Program-made: the position numbers and the translations under genes
Source of the DNA: Accumulibacter sp.
Lineage (GTDB): Bacteria; Pseudomonadota; Gammaproteobacteria; Burkholderiales; Rhodocyclaceae
Direction of reading: 5' to 3'
DNA: 5,162 nt
Assembly (NCBI GenBank): GCA_003538495.1
Contig: DPSD01000402.1
Span: forward strand, 1-5,162
Part shown: piece by piece, positions 1-5,162 of the stretch
Layout of the letters: the number at the start of each line of letters is the position of its first letter
How positions within the stretch are numbered: position 1 is the first letter of the stretch
Notes under the pieces: model-generated
Database searches by the model: none
What the model was told of the DNA's origin: nothing
Seen by the model: the letters and a program-made list of their open reading frames with translations, nothing else

Positions 1-69
1 ATGGGCGCTGCGTAAGTCCTAACTACATTGCTCCTGTACTCGGTACCGCGTTGCATCACCCGATCAACG

Positions 70-80
70 TGAAACTTTCA
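70..80. repeat. Perfect short inverted repeat next to the ribosome binding site
   Basis: TGAAA (70-74) and TTTCA (76-80) are exact reverse complements around a single central C. The right arm touches the AGGAG ribosome binding site at 80-84. The element could be a small operator or chance. Arms of five bases are weak evidence, and it does not resemble the CusR/CopR box or the MerR-family long-spacer dyad that I know. Confidence 0.3.
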
Positions 81-84
81 GGAG
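80..84 (+). promoter_or_regulatory. Ribosome binding site that fixes the copK-like start
   Basis: AGGAG lies five bases before the ATG at 90. This supports that ATG over the in-frame ATG at 51, which would add 13 residues ahead of an otherwise complete signal peptide. Confidence 0.75.
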
Positions 85-89
85 CAACC

Positions 90-374
90 ATGATTCGCAA
101 GTTCAACATCCTCGTCCTTTCGTTTGCAGCAACCATCCCGGCTTTTGCCATGGATGCGGCTCAAGCCGAAGCCAAGCAGACTGTCCCGCTGGTCAATGGC
201 GAGACGCTCTACATTTTCAAGGACGGAAAGATGGCAAAAGCCAACCAATATGGACGCACTGCATACCTTGCCAAGGGAGAGGTCGTTCAATCCGTGGATG
301 GTCAGAAGATCAGCACAGTGGGCAACGAAGTCGCTCGCCTCGACTACCTGGCGCGCAAGGGTCATCAAAACTGA
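90..374 (+). CDS. copK: CopK-family small periplasmic metal-resistance protein, Cu(I)-site methionines missing
   Basis: A 94-residue precursor. Residues 1-20 form a Sec signal peptide: basic start (IRK), hydrophobic core, and an A-F-A cleavage site before M21-D22. The mature chain of about 74 residues matches CopK of Cupriavidus metallidurans as I recall it. Shared blocks are IFKDGKM (42-48), GNE (78-80), RLD (83-85) and a RKGH ending (H92). CopK is a periplasmic copper-binding protein strongly induced by copper. From K44 to H92 the two appear to align without gaps, yet the four methionines reported to hold Cu(I) (M28, M38, M44, M54 of mature CopK) correspond here to K50, L60, V66 and T76. 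The C-terminal His is kept. It may therefore be a CopK-like paralogue (CzcJ-like proteins come to mind) rather than a true Cu(I) carrier. GC is about 54% by hand count, against about 67% in a sample of the ATPase gene. The start is set by AGGAG five bases upstream. It is convergent with the copper operon. Confidence 0.88.
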   Translation: MIRKFNILVLSFAATIPAFAMDAAQAEAKQTVPLVNGETLYIFKDGKMAKANQYGRTAYLAKGEVVQSVDGQKISTVGNEVARLDYLARKGHQN

Positions 375-396
375 TGGCGTCACTCGCGTGAAGACG

Positions 397-422
397 GCCA
401 CCCTGTCTTGGGTGGCTTTTTT
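397..422 (+). terminator. Intrinsic terminator of the copK-like gene
   Basis: Stem GCCACCC (397-403) pairs perfectly with GGGTGGC (410-416) around the six-base loop TGTCTT, followed by six T (417-422). It begins 22 bases after the copK-like stop. The T-run overlaps the stop codon of the convergent minus-strand gene (TAA at 423-421). Read on the minus strand, the same stem is followed by CGTCTTC, a poor U-tract, so termination there is probably weak. Confidence 0.88.
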
Positions 423-945
423 ACTTGCGACGGAAGATCATTGCAAAAACGATCACCATGGCCAGATAGTTCATCACCATGAACCACGTGTTGTTCCATG
501 CGACGCCATCAAACCCCCAGTAGGTCACCGGATAGAAAACCGGGGATGGATAAAAATCGGCCGAATGGGTGAACACGTCGATTAGCACGTGGGACCACCA
601 ACCCAACAGCGGCAACCAGAAGCGGCTCAGCCAAAGCCAGAGTACCCCTGTGACGGCCCCCGCCACCAGCGCGCTATGCATTACGCAATGCAGGTGGTGG
701 GTCAGGCCGGCGAGCAGCGGCGACATTGGGGGCTCGTACCCGGGCAGCGCATTGGCATAGGCCAGCAGCACACCCCAGCCCTCAGACGACGACAGCGTCA
801 GTGCGACCAGCGGCGCAAGCTGGACCAGATCAGGCAACACCGCCAAGCCCACCGCCAGCCCGACGGTCCGGCGGTCCAGCGGCCGGTGCCGGTGCCAGGC
901 CGCGGCGCCCAGACCCACCCACAGTCCGTGTGCAAGGATGTCCAT
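421..945 (-). CDS. Membrane protein resembling YdjM/DUF457 putative metal-dependent hydrolases
   Basis: A 174-residue, strongly hydrophobic protein with about four membrane segments. Its pattern resembles the DUF457/YdjM group of membrane-bound putative metal-dependent hydrolases: a start with MDxLAHG (1-7), a PD pair (38-39), a His cluster with H83, H84, H86 and H90-S91, and an HxxxD motif (H119, D123) continuing to H127 and an aromatic FYP stretch. The conserved His and Asp are plausible metal ligands, but no substrate is known and the usual HRGxTHS block appears diverged. The start is supported by AAGAGGG (960-954) eight bases before the ATG. An ATG at 952 is out of frame. The gene follows the ATPase stop by 33 bases and is probably the last gene of the copper operon. 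A link to metal stress or envelope maintenance is only inferred from position. The family assignment is from motifs and moderately sure. Confidence 0.72.
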   Translation of the reverse strand: MDILAHGLWVGLGAAAWHRHRPLDRRTVGLAVGLAVLPDLVQLAPLVALTLSSSEGWGVLLAYANALPGYEPPMSPLLAGLTHHLHCVMHSALVAGAVTGVLWLWLSRFWLPLLGWWSHVLIDVFTHSADFYPSPVFYPVTYWGFDGVAWNNTWFMVMNYLAMVIVFAMIFRRK

Positions 946-978
946 GGCGCATGCCCTCTTGTGCAGTGAATCTGTCCG

Positions 979-3312
979 CTATCGGTTGCGCAGGCGCAGC
1001 GCATTGCCGATCACCGACGCCGAGCTCAGGCTCATCGCCAGTGCAGCAATCAAGGGCGACAGCAGCCAACCCGTCAACGGGTACAACACGCCGGCAGCAA
1101 TCGGGATGCCCAGTGCGTTGTACAAAAAGGCAAACACCAGGTTCTGCTTCATGTTGCCCACGGTCGCTTCGGACAGCGCCCGCGCGATCGCGATCCCGCG
1201 CAGATCGCCCTTGACCAGCGTCACCTGCGCGCTGTTCATCGCCACGTCGGTCCCGGTTCCCATGGCCACGCCCACATCGGCCTTGGCCAGTGCCGGCGCA
1301 TCGTTGATGCCGTCACCGGCCATCGCCACCACCCGACCTTCCTTCTGCAAGCGCTCAACCAGCAGCAGCTTGTCGGCCGGCTTGACCTCGCCATGCACCT
1401 CGTCGATGCCCAGGCGGGTGGCCACAGCCTGGGCCGTCGTCAGGCCGTCACCGGTGGCCATCACAATGCGCAGACCCGATGCCTTGAGGGTCGCCAAGGC
1501 CTCCGGCGTGCTGGCCTTGACCGGATCGGACACCGCCAGCAGGCCCATCAACTGACCATCCATCGCCAGGTGCATCACGCTGGCACCTTCTGCACGCAAA
1601 GCCTCGGCCTGCGGCACCAGCGCCGCGACCGAGACGCCCATCTGCTCCATCAGCGCGGTGTTGCCCAGCGCCAACTGGCGCCCAGCCACCTGGCCACGCA
1701 CGCCGATGCCCGTGCCAGACTCGAAGTTCTCGGGTTTGTCCAGCACCATGCCGCGTTCGCGGGCGGCACGCACGATGGTTTCGGCCAGCGGGTGCTCGCT
1801 GCCCTGGTCCAGGCTGGCGGCCAGGCGCAGCACCTCGTCGGCGTCAAAACCGGTCGCGGGAACGGCGCGCTCGAACGTCGGGCGACCTTCGGTCAATGTG
1901 CCTGTCTTGTCGATGATCAGGGTGTCGATCTTGCGCATGTTCTCGATCGCCGCGGCATCCCGGAACAGCACGCCATGCGTGGCGCCCCGACCGGTCGCGA
2001 CCATGATGGACATGGGAGTGGCCAGACCCAGGGCGCAGGGACAGGCAATGATCAGCACCGCCACCGCGTTGATCAGGCCGAACACCCAGCGCGGCTCGGG
2101 GCCGAACAGCCCCCAGCCGAAGAATGTCAGCAAGGCAATGCCCACCACCGTGACGACGAAGTAGCCCGCCACCACGTCGGCCATGCGCTGCATCGGTGCC
2201 CGGGAGCGTTGTGCCTGGGCCACCATCTGCACGATCTGCGACAGCATGGTGGCCGCGCCCACGCGCTCACTGCGCATCACCAGCGCGCCGCTGGTGTTGA
2301 GCGTGGCACCAATCACCTTGTCGCCCACCCGTTTGGCCACCGGCATCGGCTCGCCCGTGAGCATGGATTCATCGACCGCACTGCCGCCTTCGGTCACCTC
2401 GCCGTCCACCGGCACTTTTTCGCCGGGGCGCACGCGCAGCACGTCACCCACATGCACATGGTTCAGCGGCACGTCCTCTTCGGTGCCGTCGGCGCGGATG
2501 CGGCGGGCCGTCTTGGGAGCCAATCCGAGCAGCGACTTGATGGCCGTCGAGGTCTGCGACCGGGCCTTGAGTTCGAGCACCTGGCCCAACAGCGTGAGCG
2601 AAATGATCACGGCGGCCGCCTCGAAGTACACGGCGACGCGGCCCATGGAAATGAACGAATCCGGGAACACCTGTGGCGCGACCGTCGCGACCACGCTGTA
2701 GACAAACGCGGCCCCCGTGCCAAGACCGATCAAGGTCCACATGTTGGGACTGCGATGCATCACCGACTGCCAGCCACGAGAAAAGAACGGCCAACCCGCC
2801 CACAGCACGATGGGAATGGACAAGAGGAGCTCGACCCAGCTCTGCGCGGACATGTCCATCCACTGGAGGCGGTGGCCAAACATGGCGAGCACAAACACCC
2901 CGGCGGTCAGTGGCAGCGTCCACCAGAAGCGGCGCTGAAAATCGCGCAACTCCGGGTTGTCGTCGTCTTCGATTTCCGGCAGCAAGGGCTCCAGCGTCAT
3001 GCCGCATTTGGGACAGTTGCCCGGATGGTCCTGGCGAATCTCTGGGTGCATCGGGCAGGTGTAGACGGTGCCGGCGGTGGCTGGCGCAGAGTCCGCTGGT
3101 GCCGTGGACACGAGGTACTGCAGCGGGTTCGCCGCGAACTTGCCCTGGCACTTGGCACTGCAGAAGTAGTAGGGTCGCCCCTCGTGTTTCAGCGTGTGTG
3201 CCGACTGCGGCGTGACCTTCATGCCGCACACCGGGTCCTTGAGGTCGGTGGGCGACGCGGGCACGGTCGGTGGGGTGTGGCTGCTGTGGTGCTGGTGTGT
3301 GCTCATGTCCAT
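979..3312 (-). CDS. copA: Cu(I)-exporting P1B-1-type ATPase with N-terminal YHS and heavy-metal-binding modules
   Basis: A 777-residue inner-membrane pump that uses ATP to move Cu(I) out of the cytoplasm. Order of parts: a His-rich head; a YHS/TRASH domain (about 26-67: DPVCGM, YYFC, then C45); an HMBD-type module (84-107: YTCPMHP, then CPKCGM); and eight predicted membrane helices. Helices lie near 129-148, 159-177, 190-211, 228-247, 378-400, 410-434, 724-745 and 750-772. Catalytic signatures are complete: TGE (319-321), CPC (424-426), DKTGT with phosphorylated D468, HP (507-508) and GDGIND (666-671). The CPC, YN (731-732) and MSxSS (760-764) motifs specify Cu(I)/Ag(I) class 1B-1. There is no CxxC HMA domain. 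The chosen ATG lies four bases after the preceding stop, suggesting translational coupling; the ribosome site is weak, and the in-frame ATG at 3306 is an alternative. A longer frame from 3387 would overlap the upstream gene by 71 bases and adds no domain. In some Cupriavidus clusters the equivalent gene is called copF, and copA names the oxidase. Confidence 0.95.
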   Translation of the reverse strand: MDMSTHQHHSSHTPPTVPASPTDLKDPVCGMKVTPQSAHTLKHEGRPYYFCSAKCQGKFAANPLQYLVSTAPADSAPATAGTVYTCPMHPEIRQDHPGNCPKCGMTLEPLLPEIEDDDNPELRDFQRRFWWTLPLTAGVFVLAMFGHRLQWMDMSAQSWVELLLSIPIVLWAGWPFFSRGWQSVMHRSPNMWTLIGLGTGAAFVYSVVATVAPQVFPDSFISMGRVAVYFEAAAVIISLTLLGQVLELKARSQTSTAIKSLLGLAPKTARRIRADGTEEDVPLNHVHVGDVLRVRPGEKVPVDGEVTEGGSAVDESMLTGEPMPVAKRVGDKVIGATLNTSGALVMRSERVGAATMLSQIVQMVAQAQRSRAPMQRMADVVAGYFVVTVVGIALLTFFGWGLFGPEPRWVFGLINAVAVLIIACPCALGLATPMSIMVATGRGATHGVLFRDAAAIENMRKIDTLIIDKTGTLTEGRPTFERAVPATGFDADEVLRLAASLDQGSEHPLAETIVRAARERGMVLDKPENFESGTGIGVRGQVAGRQLALGNTALMEQMGVSVAALVPQAEALRAEGASVMHLAMDGQLMGLLAVSDPVKASTPEALATLKASGLRIVMATGDGLTTAQAVATRLGIDEVHGEVKPADKLLLVERLQKEGRVVAMAGDGINDAPALAKADVGVAMGTGTDVAMNSAQVTLVKGDLRGIAIARALSEATVGNMKQNLVFAFLYNALGIPIAAGVLYPLTGWLLSPLIAALAMSLSSASVIGNALRLRNR

Positions 3313-3316
3313 GGGC

Positions 3317-3565
3317 CTACTGCTTGTCGTCCTGTGCGCGACCGGGTGCCTGCGGGTGCCGATCATGTCCTCCATGACCATTTCCATGCATCAGGTGCAT
3401 CAGTGGGCAGGCCAGCAACAACAGATAGGGCCAGAAGCCCATAACATGGCCCCAGTGCTCTCGCAGCAGGTAGAAGCCCGCGATCAAGGCAGCCGTTGCC
3501 AGCGCCATGCCGGCCGGGCGCCGCCAGAAAGAAGGCACATGGGCTTCGTTATGGTCGTGGTTCAT
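3317..3565 (-). CDS. DUF2933 small membrane protein with a His/Met-rich tail
   Basis: An 82-residue protein of the DUF2933 type, recognised from its architecture. It has a short His-containing N-terminus and a conserved FW near 13-14. Two membrane helices lie at about 17-35 and 43-60, the second a [17 protein letters not shown] segment, followed by a short HGNGHGGH tail. C53, M56, H57, M59, H60, H64, H67 and H70 form a dense potential soft-metal site at the end of helix 2. No biochemical role is established as far as I know; from memory the family often sits beside copper oxidases and exporters. The gene starts 20 bases after the oxidase stop. GGAG lies 11 bases before the ATG, a long spacing. 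Its TAG stop is four bases before the ATPase ATG, so the two are likely co-translated. A small metal relay or accessory to the pump or oxidase is inference only. Confidence 0.85.
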   Translation of the reverse strand: MNHDHNEAHVPSFWRRPAGMALATAALIAGFYLLREHWGHVMGFWPYLLLLACPLMHLMHGNGHGGHDRHPQAPGRAQDDKQ

Positions 3566-3585
3566 GGTGTCTGGTGCTCCGTTGC

Positions 3586-5162
3586 CTAGGCTTTGACTGC
3601 GTACCGCATCATCATTCCCGCCTCGGCATGTTCCAGCGTGTGGCAGTGAAAGACGTAGTCCTGGTCGCCGGTGTGCGGGTGCGAGAAGTCGATGGCGATC
3701 TTGACCGACTCGCCCGGCCAGACCTGCAGCGTGTCCACTACGCCCAGGTCCTGCGGCAGCAGACCGCGTGCCCCTGCCAGGGGACGGATCTGGTCCGGGC
3801 TGCCCAGGCGTTCGAGCACCCGGAACGAGAAGCCGTGCAAGTGCATGGGGTGCGGCATGCTGCGTTCGGCGTTCTCGATCAGCCAGGTCTCACGCGCACC
3901 ACGCTGCACTGTCAGCGGCACGGCAGCGTGGTCGAACACGCCACCGTTGATCGTCCAGTGGCCTTTGCCGTCGTGGCCCAGTTGCATGCGGCGCGGGGTG
4001 CCCGCCAGTTCCACTGGTGCGGCTAGGCTGGACAGCCGGGTCGGCATGCGCCGGTCATAGAGCGCTTCGGTTGCCGTCAGGTCGATACGCATCAGCGCCC
4101 GCGCGTCGCCTTCCATGGCCATGGTTGCGGGCTCAGAGGTGCCCTGGGCCGCACCGTGTTGGCTGTGGTCCATCGCAGCCATATCGTGTCCACCCTCCTG
4201 GTGCATCGGATCGAAGGGCAGCGAGGCCAGGGTCACCGGCCGACCGCCTTCGGCTTCCCGGAAATCCACCAGCACATCCAGCCGCTGACCGGGCGAAAGG
4301 AAGGTCTGATCGATACGCACGGGCTGGGCCAGCAATCCCCCGTCCGAGCCCGCCAGGTAGAAGCCCAGGGCCCGGCCTTGTTGCAGGAACGCCAGCCGGT
4401 AGCTGCGCGCGTTGCTCCCGTTGAGCAGCCGGAAACGCACGATGCGGCGACCCGCCTTGAGCACCGGACGCTCGGTCAGGTTGACCATCATCCTGCTGCC
4501 CACCCAGCCACCAAAAGACTGGGCGGCGCTGGGCGCGTACTGGAGGCGTCCCTGTGCATCGAATTCCTTGTCCTGCAGCACCAGCGGGATCTCGGATTCA
4601 CCCAGAGCCAGTGCCAGTTCCTTGCGCAGGGTGGCTTCGTCTTCGTCTTCGACGAAGAGCAAGCTGGCCAACCCGTGGTAGGCCTGCCGGGGAATGAAGC
4701 CGTGCGCATGGGGGTGGTACCAGTACATCGAGGACCGGTCCTGCACGGTGAAGGCGTAGTCCATCTGCTGGCCCGGCGCCACCACGTGGAGCCCGTTGCC
4801 GTCGTTGCGCGAATCCACGCTCAGGCCGTGCCAGTGGATGACGGTGGGCTGATCGATGCGGTTGATCAGCTTGACCCGCATCTGATCGCCCTGTCGGGCC
4901 AGCAGCGCCGGGTTGAGGAATTTCTTGCCGCCCGACTCCACGGCATAGGCCAGGACGGGGGTGCGCTGCCCCGGCAGCACCTCGATCTCGCTGCGGACCA
5001 CATGGACTTCCTTGAAGTCCGTCACGGGCAGCACCCCGAAGAGGCCACTGGTGCCCGGCAGGCGCAAGGGGTTGAAAAAGCCCGTCGCCTGCGCTTCAAG
5101 GCGCAGGACCTCGTCGGTAGAAAGGCCTGACGGCGTGGCTGAGGCGGCCCAGGCACCCGGGT
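3586..5162 (-). CDS. Multicopper oxidase, 5' end outside the window
   Basis: The frame stays open to the window edge, giving 524 visible residues without the true start. All four copper-binding blocks of a three-domain multicopper oxidase are present: HWHG (109-112), WYHPHAH (147-153), HPMHLH (437-442) and HCHTLEH followed by M516 (505-516). C506, H437, H511 and M516 fit the type 1 site; the remaining His fit the type 2/3 trinuclear cluster. A Met/His-rich insert (about 319-349) recalls the methionine-rich segment of CueO/PcoA-type cuprous oxidases, supporting a Cu(I)-oxidising periplasmic role. The visible N-terminus includes A-A-S-A, which may be the end of a Sec or Tat signal peptide. A TTG at 5067 in this frame is not the start, since homologous-looking sequence continues upstream. 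It is the first visible gene of the minus-strand operon, 20 bases ahead of the DUF2933 gene. It is shorter than typical PcoA/CopA oxidases and closer to CueO in size, so no symbol is given. Confidence 0.93.
   Translation of the reverse strand, partial: PGAWAASATPSGLSTDEVLRLEAQATGFFNPLRLPGTSGLFGVLPVTDFKEVHVVRSEIEVLPGQRTPVLAYAVESGGKKFLNPALLARQGDQMRVKLINRIDQPTVIHWHGLSVDSRNDGNGLHVVAPGQQMDYAFTVQDRSSMYWYHPHAHGFIPRQAYHGLASLLFVEDEDEATLRKELALALGESEIPLVLQDKEFDAQGRLQYAPSAAQSFGGWVGSRMMVNLTERPVLKAGRRIVRFRLLNGSNARSYRLAFLQQGRALGFYLAGSDGGLLAQPVRIDQTFLSPGQRLDVLVDFREAEGGRPVTLASLPFDPMHQEGGHDMAAMDHSQHGAAQGTSEPATMAMEGDARALMRIDLTATEALYDRRMPTRLSSLAAPVELAGTPRRMQLGHDGKGHWTINGGVFDHAAVPLTVQRGARETWLIENAERSMPHPMHLHGFSFRVLERLGSPDQIRPLAGARGLLPQDLGVVDTLQVWPGESVKIAIDFSHPHTGDQDYVFHCHTLEHAEAGMMMRYAVKA

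Larger units (their letters stand above)
1..89. other. Leader region upstream of the copK-like gene, no supported gene
   Basis: No complete gene is visible. On the + strand, frame 1 closes at TAA (13-15), so at most the last four codons of an upstream gene could be here. On the minus strand an open frame from ATG at 56-54 runs off the left edge for 18 codons, too short to judge. The region should hold the promoter of the copK-like gene, but no good -35/-10 pair stands out. TTGCTC (28-33) with TTGCAT (51-56) has a 17-base spacer, but each matches only about three of six consensus bases. The short palindrome CGGTACCG lies at 41-48. Confidence 0.5.

Noticed and set aside
1..56. Minus-strand open frame from ATG at 56 to the left edge
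   Set aside because: Only 18 codons are visible and there is no recognised motif. It could be the start of a gene, but this cannot be supported here.
51..89. Earlier ATG for the copK-like gene
   Set aside because: It adds 13 residues before a complete signal peptide, while AGGAG is ideally spaced for the ATG at 90.
124..585. 153-codon + strand frame across the copK-like gene and its terminator
   Set aside because: It reads through the copK-like gene in another frame and through the intrinsic terminator; Arg/Ser/Trp-rich with no domain.
726..1214. 162-codon + strand frame, Pro/Arg/Ser-rich
   Set aside because: Antisense to the DUF457-like and ATPase genes; low-complexity composition typical of a shadow frame.
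3313..3387. Upstream ATPase start at 3387
   Set aside because: It would overlap the DUF2933 gene by 71 bases and add 25 residues with no domain. The ATG at 3312 sits four bases after the preceding stop.
1393..3444. 683-codon open frame on the + strand
   Set aside because: It lies antisense to the ATPase gene, whose motifs are complete. The predicted protein is rich in His, Arg and Gln with no domain pattern, as expected for a shadow frame in GC-rich DNA.
4156..5130. 324-codon open frame on the + strand
   Set aside because: Antisense to the multicopper oxidase, with no recognisable motif and composition typical of a mirrored GC-rich gene.

Overview
This is a copper/heavy-metal resistance segment from a GC-rich proteobacterium. 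The protein families (CopK-type periplasmic protein, DUF2933, P1B-1 ATPase, multicopper oxidase) and the base composition fit a betaproteobacterium such as a Burkholderiales/Comamonadaceae member. That placement is inferred from gene content, not from a marker gene.

Layout. Positions 1-89 are leader sequence with no supported gene. A small secreted CopK-family protein follows on the + strand (90-374) and ends at a clear intrinsic terminator (397-422). The rest of the window is one tightly packed, convergent minus-strand gene set. In transcription order it is: a multicopper oxidase whose 5' end lies beyond the window (3586-5162, partial); a DUF2933 two-helix membrane peptide (3317-3565); a Cu(I)-type P1B ATPase with tandem YHS and heavy-metal-binding N-terminal modules (979-3312); and a membrane protein resembling the YdjM/DUF457 putative metal-dependent hydrolases (421-945). 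Intergenic gaps are 20, 4 and 33 bases, so these four are probably one operon. Its promoter is outside the window. No regulator gene or recognisable metal-responsive operator is visible.

How it works together (family knowledge plus inference): the ATPase exports Cu(I) from the cytoplasm, the exported oxidase converts Cu(I) to less harmful Cu(II), and the CopK-like protein acts in the periplasm. The roles of the DUF2933 and DUF457-like proteins are unknown.

Most notable points. The CopK homologue aligns without gaps over its core to what I recall of Cupriavidus metallidurans CopK, yet has lost all four methionines of the Cu(I) site. A hydrolase-like membrane protein sits at the end of a copper operon. 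The oxidase reading frame runs off the window edge, so its apparent internal start is not real. I see no insertion sequence, CRISPR array, tRNA or rRNA.
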